A stretch of DNA of 64,000 bases from Lacticaseibacillus brantae DSM 23927 (GTDB lineage: Bacteria > Bacillota > Bacilli > Lactobacillales > Lactobacillaceae): contig NZ_AYZQ01000003.1 of NCBI RefSeq assembly GCF_001436115.1, positions 1 to 64,000 on the forward strand, given 5' to 3'. Position numbers and translations under genes: made by a program. A model generated the notes under the pieces. That model saw only the letters and a list, made by a program, of their open reading frames with translations. It ran no database searches and was not told the origin of the DNA. The stretch's first letter is position 1. Each line of letters opens with the position of its first letter. Shown one piece after another: positions 28,053 through 34,862 of this stretch.

Positions 28053-28378
28053 TTATCCACATGCGATTTTTTTGACCCCCAAAATCTTGTAGCAACTTAA
28101 AAAACTGACACCAGATTTCGCGTTCTAAATTTTCAAGTCTTTTTTCTCGAGACACCTTTTATCCACACGCAAGCAATGTTCGAATTTCTAAAAAATCGGG
28201 CTTGAAACCCCGCCAGGCCATTGGCGTACATACGTTTGCTGCAGTGAAAGTTTTTTTATCCACAGGTTATCCACCTCCTGTTCAAAACTTTGTCCACCTC
28301 CAAAAAAGTGAGTTATGAACAGTATCCACAGAGTTATCCACAGGTTGGCTTAGATTTTATCCCCGAAAGTCATCCACA
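28053..28378 (+). other. DnaA-box cluster in a 676-base non-coding region
   Basis: The consensus DnaA box TTATCCACA occurs perfectly at 28053, 28159, 28256 and 28334. It occurs with one mismatch at 28267, 28322 and 28370. All lie on the same strand and several are spaced 11-12 bases apart, start to start. The whole gap 27844-28519 has no convincing ORF and is rich in A/T runs. Such density is normally seen at oriC or at DnaA-titrating clusters. dnaA, dnaN and rpmH are not in this window. The usual neighbour after htrA, rlmH, is also missing here. Confidence 0.75.
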
Positions 28379-28470
28379 TCCACCCTTTTTCACCTGAACG
28401 ATTCCCGCTTTTGGGCGGACAGACTTCGGAGTCTATAGTTCCAGCTCGACCAATTGTTCCTGACTGGCAC

Positions 28471-28510
28471 AAAAATGGCGGTCTCCACAGGATTGCGAAG
28501 ACCGCCACTT
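28471..28510 (-). terminator. Terminator of htrA
   Basis: TGGCGGTCTTC pairs with GAGACCGCCA around a loop, with TTTTT on the minus strand. It begins 10 bases past the htrA stop. Confidence 0.85.
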
Positions 28511-28519
28511 TATTGGTGA

Positions 28520-29791
28520 TTAATTTGAGCTGCTAGAACTGGTTGTCAGCTGACTGGCTGTTTGGTCAAGTTTCACTTCGACAGTAGCCTTCTTGCTGCC
28601 ACGATAGTAGGTGACGGAAACCGTGTCGCCCACCTTATGTTTGTACAAGGCGGTGTGCAAATCAGCTAAACTAGTGATCTTAGTATCATCCAGACCAACA
28701 ATCACATCATATTGTTTCAGACCGGCTTTCTTAGCCACACTCGTGCTGGTGAAGCCAGCGATGACCACCCCATCTTTAACGGATGAAGGTAATTTCAGAA
28801 CGGAAGACTGTTGCGCCGCAGAGACAGACGACAAATCACGCACTGTCACGCCAAGGGCGGGGCGAACGACTTTTCCGTCAGCCACAAGTTGATTGATGAT
28901 GCTGACCACTTCGTTACTTGGAATGGCAAAGCCCATCCCTTCAACAGTGGCGTTGCTGCCGGTTGATCCCGACAACTTCATTGAGTTAATCCCAATGACT
29001 TGCCCAGCTAAGTTAATCAAAGCACCACCAGAGTTCCCCGAGTTGATTGCGGCATCTGTTTGAATAACAGTAGCTTGGCCGACAGTTTGGCCAGTGGTTT
29101 CATCAGGCACATCGACTGTCCGGCTCTTAGCTGAAACAATCCCTTGGGTCACACTAGTCGCATATTGTGAGCCCAGTGGGGAACCAATAGCTAAGACCGT
29201 TTGGCCAGCTTCAATCTTGCTGGAATCTCCGAAGCTTGCCACAGTATTAATCTTGCTGCCATCAATTGATAAGACAGCTAAGTCACTGACGGAGTCCGTG
29301 CCGACCAATTTAGCGGTCAACTTGGTCCCATCACTGAGAATAACTTCCAATTTATCAGATCCGGAAACGACGTGATTATTCGTCACAATGTATGCCGTGC
29401 CGTCCTTCTTCTGATAAATGACACCTGACCCTTCACTGACTTCTTCTAACGAGCTACTGCTAGAACTGCCAGACGATTGGGTGCTACCACCGAACAAATC
29501 GCCAAAGTCATCCAGGCCACTACTTGTTGATTGCGCTTTTTGCATATTCACAACTGAAACTACCGCGTTCTTGACCCTAGCAAATGCTGTCTGACTGGCA
29601 CTGCTTTGATTAACTGAAACATTGGAGACTTGTGTTGTCCCAGCGGTCTTACTTGAAGTCGTAACCCCAAGGTCTTGAGAGTTCGCATTGGAAAACCCGT
29701 AATACGCAGCCCCGCCACCGACGCCACCACCAATTAAGGCAGCAACAACAGCGACAACGGCCACAGTTTTATTACTTGATTTCTTATCCAT
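28520..29791 (-). CDS. htrA: HtrA/DegP-type serine protease
   Basis: This 423-residue membrane-anchored quality-control protease acts on misfolded proteins outside the cell. It has one N-terminal membrane helix (about residues 9-32), a Ser-rich stretch, and a trypsin-like domain with triad H140 (TNNHVVSG), D170 (SVSDLAVL) and S254 (GNSGGALI). One PDZ domain follows (about 315-405). In many lactobacilli htrA directly follows walJ. Here about 5 kb of other genes lie between them, although orientation is kept. GAGGAGG precedes the start. Confidence 0.94.
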   Translation of the reverse strand: MDKKSSNKTVAVVAVVAALIGGGVGGGAAYYGFSNANSQDLGVTTSSKTAGTTQVSNVSVNQSSASQTAFARVKNAVVSVVNMQKAQSTSSGLDDFGDLFGGSTQSSGSSSSSSLEEVSEGSGVIYQKKDGTAYIVTNNHVVSGSDKLEVILSDGTKLTAKLVGTDSVSDLAVLSIDGSKINTVASFGDSSKIEAGQTVLAIGSPLGSQYATSVTQGIVSAKSRTVDVPDETTGQTVGQATVIQTDAAINSGNSGGALINLAGQVIGINSMKLSGSTGSNATVEGMGFAIPSNEVVSIINQLVADGKVVRPALGVTVRDLSSVSAAQQSSVLKLPSSVKDGVVIAGFTSTSVAKKAGLKQYDVIVGLDDTKITSLADLHTALYKHKVGDTVSVTYYRGSKKATVEVKLDQTASQLTTSSSSSN

Positions 29792-29912
29792 GATGAATCC
29801 TCCTCAGATATTTTCTCTGAATTCTATAACATCACAATAGCGCGAGGTTTTGACGAAATTGTGAACAAGCTCTGGTCAAATCTGGGACATTCCTCGGATT
29901 TTCATTTCTAAA

Positions 29913-29932
29913 ATAGTTTAGTGCTATACTAT
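29913..29932. promoter_or_regulatory. Imperfect palindrome over the MarR promoter
   Basis: ATAGTTTAG, two bases, CTATACTAT: nine-base arms with one mismatch. It covers the likely -10 TATACT of the MarR gene at 29956 and suggests autoregulation. Confidence 0.5.
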
Positions 29933-29955
29933 ATGAAACGAAAAGAGGCGATTTT

Positions 29956-30432
29956 TTGGCACCGGCAGACTTCAACCAACTCGTCGAACAGTTCCTCAAG
30001 CTCAATAATACCCTGGCCGCGATTCAAAAACAGCCAGTTAACATTGCACCAGGCACACAACTCAGCACCAGTGCCTTGCACCTCATCGCGCTCATTGGCC
30101 AGTATCCCCTGACCACGGTGACAGAACTCGCCCAAAAAGCCGGTCTCACCAAAGGCGCCGTGTCCCAACAAGTGGCTAAGCTTATCCAAGCCGAACTGGT
30201 GCAAACAACGCAAGTAGCCACCAATAAAAAGAACAAACTGCTGAAGCTCACAGCCGCTGGGCAGGCCATCAACCGTGCGCATACGCAATTACACGCGCCA
30301 CTGTATGCGTCAGTTCAGGCCATGCTCGACGCCTTTTCACCCGCGCAACGACAAGCGTTGCAGCAGATGATCGACCAAATTACCACCAGTGTCATTGATT
30401 ACCAACACGCGCTAACGAAGGGAGACGATTAG
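29956..30432 (+). CDS. MarR-family transcriptional regulator (second)
   Basis: The 158-residue protein has a winged helix at about residues 45-105: TTVTELAQKAGLTKGAVSQQVAKLIQAELV with the wing ATNKKNKLLKLT. The start is a TTG with AAGAGG seven bases upstream; no ATG is available at the N-terminus. One base separates it from the next gene, so the two are certainly co-transcribed. A near-palindrome at 29913-29932 overlaps its promoter. The likely target is its own operon with the unknown 250-residue protein. It is not close in sequence to the MarR at 18.0 kb. Confidence 0.82.
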   Translation: MAPADFNQLVEQFLKLNNTLAAIQKQPVNIAPGTQLSTSALHLIALIGQYPLTTVTELAQKAGLTKGAVSQQVAKLIQAELVQTTQVATNKKNKLLKLTAAGQAINRAHTQLHAPLYASVQAMLDAFSPAQRQALQQMIDQITTSVIDYQHALTKGDD

Positions 30433-30433
30433 A

Positions 30434-31186
30434 ATGCCAAATATGAGGTTCTTGATTAACAATCAAGCAGTGCCCGCGGCAGTGATTGATGCCTGGGAGT
30501 TGAACCGTTTAGACCACGAATATCGTTTTTTGGCCAAACGCGGTTTAACGCTAGCGACTGCCCCATCGGCTGCGCATCTAGATGAAGACCGCGTTGCATT
30601 AGCGCAGCTCAAGGCCCAGCAGTCGCCTGAGTTTTTTCGGAAACTGCTCAAACGCCGGTATCAATTAGGCAACTTCGCCTCCAAACTCGCTGCTTGGGTT
30701 TCCCACGGGCGCCGCAAATTCAGCGTGACCGAAATCGTGGTCGCTCAGTCAGACTTGAGCACAGCGCAAGTCATGGCCGCAATCGAAGCTATTATGTTAG
30801 AAAACACCCCGGCCCATCAACAGATGAATCTATCCACAAATCCGGATCATTTTGTCCTCGAAAGCCCTGGCCCCAAGGAACAGGAAGTGCTAGAAATCAC
30901 TGGGGGCTCACCGTTGCCCAATCGTTTCTTTGCGACATACGGGGACGAGTCGGGTCTCAGGTCGCAATTAACTCCCGGCTACACCCAACAAGCCGCCGGT
31001 ACCGCCCGACTCGCTGATGGCACCATCATCGGTGGTGTTCGCCATCAAATTAAACCTGAAGGCGATGGCTTTCGATTTAAAGCCCTTGTTGAGTTTCCAG
31101 CGATTCTCCCCAACCACATCATTCATCAGCATCAATATCATCTTGCCTGCGAGTTCAGACAGTGGCTGACTGATGTTCTGGGTTGA
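30434..31186 (+). CDS. Unknown 250-residue protein in an operon with MarR
   Basis: I do not recognise this protein. No signal peptide, membrane helix or nucleotide-binding motif is visible. The N-terminal half (to about residue 105) is helical and basic (KLLKRRYQLGNFASKLAAWVSHGRR). The C-terminal half looks mixed alpha/beta, with GTARLADGTIIGGVRHQI and a His-rich end (NHIIHQHQYHLACEFRQW). That pattern is loosely like a ligand-binding START/SRPBCC-type domain, which I cannot confirm. It begins 1 base after the MarR stop, with GGGAGA as ribosome site. Position suggests that it handles the compound MarR senses, but this is inference. Confidence 0.6.
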   Translation: MPNMRFLINNQAVPAAVIDAWELNRLDHEYRFLAKRGLTLATAPSAAHLDEDRVALAQLKAQQSPEFFRKLLKRRYQLGNFASKLAAWVSHGRRKFSVTEIVVAQSDLSTAQVMAAIEAIMLENTPAHQQMNLSTNPDHFVLESPGPKEQEVLEITGGSPLPNRFFATYGDESGLRSQLTPGYTQQAAGTARLADGTIIGGVRHQIKPEGDGFRFKALVEFPAILPNHIIHQHQYHLACEFRQWLTDVLG

Positions 31187-31227
31187 GATAGCCGGCATAA
31201 GGTAACAAAATTGTGCGAGAAACTAGA

Positions 31228-31256
31228 TTGACGTCATGACTGTTTGCGCTTACACT
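31228..31256 (+). promoter_or_regulatory. Promoter of the 134-residue orphan gene
   Basis: TTGACG, 17 bases, TACACT: close to the housekeeping consensus. It shows the gene at 31288 is transcribed on its own. Confidence 0.65.
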
Positions 31257-31287
31257 TACGGCAAATGGAGGAATGGAGTGATTTTGG

Positions 31288-31692
31288 ATGGATATCACCC
31301 AATTAACGCAGCAGTTGCAAAGCCACTCACCGGAACAAATTCTCGATCCTCAAGCAGTTCGCTTACTCTTTGCCTTATCAACCAGCTGGAAGTCAAAGCT
31401 GCATTTGAAAAATCGCGTCACGACTTTTCTGACCGGCTTTGCGTTTCAGGGCCAGTCGCAGCAGTTGGCAAGTGATAGCAGCGTGCCTTATGATGATGCC
31501 CACTTCCTGGCTGACCTGGATCAACAGTTGGCGGCGCAACATTTGCCGCAAACACTCGCCTTGACCGACAAAAACATTTTGAACGGCCTACACTTCACCG
31601 ATGACATCGGTGTGTTGAATCAACTGGTCGCGGCTGGCGCGGGCACGCTATTAACGCTGCAAAGTCAGACCGAAATCAGCCTGTCAAACTAA
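31288..31692 (+). CDS. Hypothetical protein, 134 residues
   Basis: I do not recognise this protein. It is cytoplasmic, with an N-terminal helical part (MDITQLTQQLQSHSP) and a segment FALSTSWKSKLHLKNRVTTFLTGFAF with several basic residues. The C-terminal half is acidic and ends in a beta-like stretch (GTLLTLQSQTEISLSN). It has its own near-consensus promoter and a strong terminator, so it is probably a real single gene. GGAG lies upstream at modest distance. It sits in the accessory block between htrA and walJ. Confidence 0.55.
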   Translation: MDITQLTQQLQSHSPEQILDPQAVRLLFALSTSWKSKLHLKNRVTTFLTGFAFQGQSQQLASDSSVPYDDAHFLADLDQQLAAQHLPQTLALTDKNILNGLHFTDDIGVLNQLVAAGAGTLLTLQSQTEISLSN

Positions 31693-31693
31693 T

Positions 31694-31729
31694 AAAAGCG
31701 CCCGGGGCACCATGCCCTGGGCGCTTTTT
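31694..31729. terminator. Bidirectional terminator
   Basis: AAAGCGCCCGGGGC pairs with GCCCTGGGCGCTTT around ACCAT, with A- and T-runs on each side. It serves the orphan gene on the left and the small membrane protein gene on the right. Confidence 0.9.
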
Positions 31730-31730
31730 G

Positions 31731-31955
31731 TTATTTCAGAAAAATAAATTTCACACCCAATACCAAAGCAACAATCCAGACTAAAAGCGAAGTTAGTGTC
31801 CGCTCGAAAATGTCCATAATAAGATTGAAAATATCTTCCCCATCAACTATCGGAATTAACCAAGTCGGGATGAGAAACGCTGAAACCACACATGCCACAA
31901 TCAAAAACCAGCCAATCTGGTGAACCAACTTTAGATTTTTCAACAACATCATCAC
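31731..31955 (-). CDS. Small membrane protein, 74 residues
   Basis: Two hydrophobic helices are predicted (about residues 13-34 and 52-72). A loop IPIVDGEDIFNLIMDIFERTL lies between them, and the C-terminus KFIFLK is positive. AGGGGGG lies just upstream of the ATG, which supports translation. A shared terminator follows. No family is recognised. It belongs to the same accessory block and may act on its own. Confidence 0.55.
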   Translation of the reverse strand: MMMLLKNLKLVHQIGWFLIVACVVSAFLIPTWLIPIVDGEDIFNLIMDIFERTLTSLLVWIVALVLGVKFIFLK

Positions 31956-32038
31956 GCCCCCCTTTTGTGGTCATTATCGAACGTGTGACTGGTCTGCGCA
32001 ATTAAAATTGCTTGGTGTTTTACGCAACCGCGAAGAGA

Positions 32039-32150
32039 TTACCACGGCACGATGCCATCTGTATCCGAGAAAGTGCCGGTCACATCATTAGTCGAGGACG
32101 TTGCCAATTGAATCGTGGTGACAGGCAGCGTTGAGGCGTTCGTAATTGTC
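32039..32150 (-). pseudogene. 3' remnant of a broken minus-strand gene
   Basis: On the minus strand an open reading frame ends TTIQLATSSTNDVTGTFSD then TDGIVPW and a TAA at 32039-32041. It reads like real coding sequence but has no start, no ribosome binding site and only about 37 plausible codons before it runs into the MerR relic. I take it as the C-terminal end of a gene whose 5' part is deleted. The family is not recognised. Confidence 0.45.
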
Positions 32151-32357
32151 GAGCGCAAAACCGGCATGCCTGTCAAAGAAATCCAAGCTTACTATGCACT
32201 CATACGACAAGGGCCCGGAACGGTGGCCAAACGCCTCGCCATTCTCGAAGCCCAAAAGGCGAAAGTTGAAGCCGACATCCAGGAAAAATATACCGAAATT
32301 GCGCACATTGACCATAAGATTTCACAATATCAAGCCGGGCTCAAAGGTTATCTGTGA
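32148..32357 (+). pseudogene. 3' remnant of a MerR-family regulator gene
   Basis: The residues ERKTGMPVKEIQAYYALIRQ then GPGTVAKRLAILEAQKAK, and the coiled coil to IDHKISQYQAGLKG, match the second half of MerR regulators. That half covers the end of the DNA-binding domain and the dimerisation helix. The N-terminal helix-turn-helix, about 50 residues, is missing. The only in-frame ATG at 32115 lacks a ribosome binding site and would add unrelated residues. The break is at about 32150, back to back with a second gene relic. It was probably a regulator divergent from its target before a deletion removed both 5' ends. Confidence 0.65.
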
Positions 32358-32358
32358 G

Positions 32359-32970
32359 CTAAGCCTTGGCTATTTTACCAGGCTTCAAATGGGTAGCCGC
32401 AATAATCGCCTTGACTAAGATTGGCGTCAAAATCGCCGCCCCAATCATTTCAGAAATTCCGTTGGTCCCCACGATGGTTAACAGAACTTTCATTAAACCA
32501 CTCGCGCTGACGCCATACGCTGATGCCACAGGGTTAGTGTATAATGTTCCCATGAAGAACAGCACTAGAACAGTATTAGTTAAACTCCCAGCAATGGCAG
32601 CAATGACTGAGGCGACATAAAGATTCCCTCGCTTTTTATACCACCAGCCAAACAAAGCGCCAGCGACTAACCCGACAAGCACCCGCGGGACAACGGAGAC
32701 GATCGGATTAGTGAATACTAAGGTGTCTAACGGTGTACTTGGCGAGGTAAAGGCCCGGACAATCGTGCCAATGCCCCATACCAAGCCAATGAACATCCCG
32801 TCCACTGGGCCTAAGATAATGGCCGCCACAATAACGGTAATATGAATAATCGTTAAACTCGTAATCCCTAGCGGAATAAAACCGAGAAATGGAATCATAG
32901 CTTGTAACATAATCAATGCGGTTAAAATGGCACGAATCGCCAACCGATAACTTTTAGTTTGTGTATTCAT
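32359..32970 (-). CDS. ECF transporter S component (vitamin uptake)
   Basis: This 203-residue membrane protein has about six helices and the S-component signature: RAILTALIMLQAMIPFLGFIPLG, then TSLTIIHITVIVAAIILGPVDG, and later a GTNGISEMIGAAILTPILV helix. It binds a small vitamin and docks to a shared ECF energising module encoded elsewhere. The TIIHI-x-VI pattern is closest to pantothenate-type or similar S components by eye, but the ligand is not proven. It is divergent from a TetR gene with two operator-like palindromes between them. TetR control in place of a riboswitch would be unusual for this family. Confidence 0.8.
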   Translation of the reverse strand: MNTQTKSYRLAIRAILTALIMLQAMIPFLGFIPLGITSLTIIHITVIVAAIILGPVDGMFIGLVWGIGTIVRAFTSPSTPLDTLVFTNPIVSVVPRVLVGLVAGALFGWWYKKRGNLYVASVIAAIAGSLTNTVLVLFFMGTLYTNPVASAYGVSASGLMKVLLTIVGTNGISEMIGAAILTPILVKAIIAATHLKPGKIAKA

Positions 32971-32995
32971 CAGGCTGCTCCTTCGGTATTAACTT

Positions 32996-33047
32996 AATGA
33001 CACCTGTGTCATTGGGAGCAGTATACTTCAAAATGACACGCGTGTCA
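32996..33047. promoter_or_regulatory. Twin TetR-type operators and divergent promoter
   Basis: Two perfect 14-base palindromes, TGACACCTGTGTCA (32998-33011) and TGACACGCGTGTCA (33034-33047), differ only at the two central bases. They flank a shared TATA-rich -10 (AGTATACT, 33020-33027). On the minus strand GTGACA, 17 bases, TATACT forms a promoter for the ECF gene whose -35 lies in the right-hand palindrome. The layout fits cooperative TetR binding that controls both genes. Confidence 0.7.
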
Positions 33048-33067
33048 CTATTTTTGTGAGGTGAAAA

Positions 33068-33676
33068 ATTACGGCTCAAACAAACGTCCAACGGAAGCAG
33101 CAAAAACGTGATCAAATTCTGCACAGTGCCCGCGAAGTCTTCGTCCAAAAAGGCTTTATCGGCGTCACCATGAAAGATATCATTGACGCCACCGGTATCA
33201 GCCGCGGTGGCATCTACCTTTACTTCGATTCGGTTGAGGCGGTTTTCACTGCGGTGATTCAACAGCGGAGCAATCGCACCTACGAAACTGTCCAGCAAGC
33301 CGTGGCAGCCAATCAGCCTTTTGAAACTGTGTTGACTGATTATTTGGCTGGTCATGCCCGGCGTTTGCAGAGCCAACTGGATGGCAGTCTATTACGGGCG
33401 ACTTACGAGTACTACTTCACCCATAAAGACGGCGCGACCGTCGATTTTCAGCAGCAGCAACTGGCCAATACCCAAGCCACCATTGAAATGATTCTGGACT
33501 TGGGTGTCACCCAACATGTGCTCAAGGATCAAGGGCTGTCAGGAATTGCGGCCAACTGGATGTTTCTGATTGAAGGGATGAGTACGTTAGCGTTAACCGG
33601 CGGCATTGCCGCAGCCCAAATCAATGCGCAATTTACGCTCATGCGTCGCCTCCTCCCTTACGCTCAAACCAACTAA
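33068..33676 (+). CDS. TetR-family regulator with apparent ATT start codon
   Basis: The protein has the TetR helix-turn-helix: KRDQILHSAREVFVQKGF, then GVTMKDIIDATGISRGGIYLYF. The first ATG (33170) falls inside this domain and would remove helix 1. The open frame extends upstream to a stop at 33062-33064. The only sensible start in it is ATT at 33068, with GAGGTG just before it; no ATG, GTG or TTG is available. This gives about 202 residues, the normal TetR length. It probably represses itself and the ECF S-component gene through the twin palindromes. Either the rare start limits its synthesis or the sequence has an error. Confidence 0.75.
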   Translation: MTAQTNVQRKQQKRDQILHSAREVFVQKGFIGVTMKDIIDATGISRGGIYLYFDSVEAVFTAVIQQRSNRTYETVQQAVAANQPFETVLTDYLAGHARRLQSQLDGSLLRATYEYYFTHKDGATVDFQQQQLANTQATIEMILDLGVTQHVLKDQGLSGIAANWMFLIEGMSTLALTGGIAAAQINAQFTLMRRLLPYAQTN

Positions 33677-33717
33677 AAAGCCACTGACCAGATAATTATC
33701 TGGCTAGTGGCTTTTTA
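33675..33717. terminator. Bidirectional terminator between tetR and tspO genes
   Basis: AAAAAGCCACT...AGTGGCTTTTT with an inner CCAGATA/TATCTGG-type stem. It begins at the TetR stop and also ends the minus-strand TspO transcript. Confidence 0.9.
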
Positions 33718-33729
33718 ACTTTTCATCCA

Positions 33730-34212
33730 TCAGTTTAATAACGCCACCCCAAGGGTAAGATAGGTGGCAAAGAATAACCAGAGTAAGTATGGAATGAGTA
33801 GGTACGCCGCGGCTCGGTTGACGAAGCTAAAGCGCCGGATGCACATGATGACAACCGCATCGAGCAGAATAATAATGATGAGCCCAATAAAATACTGATT
33901 GCCGCCAAAGAAGACAATACTCCAACCAAAATTAAGCACTAGCTGGCTGACAAACAACCAGAAATTAGTTCGAGCGGCAGCACGCGTTGAACTATCATTT
34001 AAAACCAGATAGCCTGAGATCCCAATCATTAAGTACAGAATCGTCCAGACTGGGCCAAACACGGCCGCCGGTGGGGACAAAATAGGCAAATTCAGCGCTA
34101 GATAGTGACTTTTAATATCACCAGCTAAGAGGCCCGATAGAATCCCAATAATTTCCACCACCACAATAAAAATCAAAAGATGTCGCCAATTTATTTTATG
34201 TTTTGCACTCAT
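33730..34212 (-). CDS. TspO/MBR family tryptophan-rich membrane protein
   Basis: The 160-residue, five-helix protein has the TspO pattern: LPILSPPAAVFGPVWTILYL (about residues 42-61), GYLVLND, then LVLNFGWSIVFFGG (about 91-104) and YLLIPYLLWLFFATYLTLGV. TspO proteins bind porphyrins or lipids and act in stress responses. Lactobacilli generally lack tetrapyrrole synthesis, so its role here would be haem or porphyrin handling or something else. GGGGG precedes the start. It is a single-gene unit. Confidence 0.88.
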   Translation of the reverse strand: MSAKHKINWRHLLIFIVVVEIIGILSGLLAGDIKSHYLALNLPILSPPAAVFGPVWTILYLMIGISGYLVLNDSSTRAAARTNFWLFVSQLVLNFGWSIVFFGGNQYFIGLIIIILLDAVVIMCIRRFSFVNRAAAYLLIPYLLWLFFATYLTLGVALLN

Positions 34213-34344
34213 AGTCGTTCCCCCTTATTTAAAGCTTAGCATGTTGGTTTGGCCAAACTAAAGAAATCGGGTTAAGGGGTTTTATGGCACCAAATAGGCC
34301 GCGCGAGTGGCTTTAATTGTCAAAGCATTGCCTGATTTAGACAT

Positions 34345-34384
34345 AAAAAGCGCCTCAATGAATAGCTCATCATTGAGGCGCTTT
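34345..34384 (-). terminator. Terminator of the 108-residue gene
   Basis: AAAGCGCCTCAATGA pairs with TCATTGAGGCGCTTT around a short loop, with minus-strand T residues after it. Confidence 0.88.
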
Positions 34385-34406
34385 AACTTTTTCGTTGATT
34401 TTTCAA

Positions 34407-34733
34407 TTACAGCCCGCCGTTGAGACCGCCATTCCAAATAATACCTGTGCCCAGCCCCGGCAGGTTTCCCTTACCATGAGAGATATCATCAAGTTGTGTC
34501 AAAATGGCATAGGCGTCATCGTTCACCCGCATGCGCTGGCCATTGACTTCAAAATAAATGTTCCCGACAAACCACGTGAGAATCACTTGGGTCGATTGGT
34601 TACGCTTTTGAATCGCAAGAATCGTATCCGCCACCTCTTTGATGAGCGCTGGTTGCTCCGGTGTGTTGACTTTCGCGAACTGAGTGAGCAAATCAATCAC
34701 TTTCTGATCCAACAAATCCGACTTCTTCGACAT
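34407..34733 (-). CDS. Hypothetical protein, 108 residues
   Basis: The family is not firmly recognised. The first 60 residues look like a helical bundle (SDLLDQKVIDLLTQFAKV, then LIKEVADTILAIQKRN). The central part has NIYFEVNGQRMRVNDDAYAIL, and the tail is Gly-rich (GLGTGIIWNGGLNGGL). Size and helical pattern are somewhat like bacteriocin immunity proteins, but no bacteriocin gene is near and the tail does not fit. The ATG at 34733 was chosen because GGAGGGG sits just upstream; GTG six bases earlier is the alternative. It is a single-gene unit with terminator. Confidence 0.5.
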   Translation of the reverse strand: MSKKSDLLDQKVIDLLTQFAKVNTPEQPALIKEVADTILAIQKRNQSTQVILTWFVGNIYFEVNGQRMRVNDDAYAILTQLDDISHGKGNLPGLGTGIIWNGGLNGGL

Positions 34734-34862
34734 GGCCACCCCTCCAATTTATTGTCCACAGTCTAACCCTGTAGCTTCAAAATGACAACAAAAAAGCTGG
34801 CCCGCTGGGACCAGCTTCGCGTTAATAATCATTTTCAACCAGGCTTGACTCGCCCGCAGGGT

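Noticed and set aside
27844-28519. Calling this region the chromosome origin outright
   Set aside because: DnaA boxes are dense, but dnaA is absent from the window, gene directions show no clear switch, and no skew could be computed. It is reported as a cluster only.
34407-34733. Bacteriocin immunity protein
   Set aside because: Size and helices are similar, but the Gly-rich tail does not fit, no bacteriocin precursor is near, and no family motif is clear. It is left as hypothetical.
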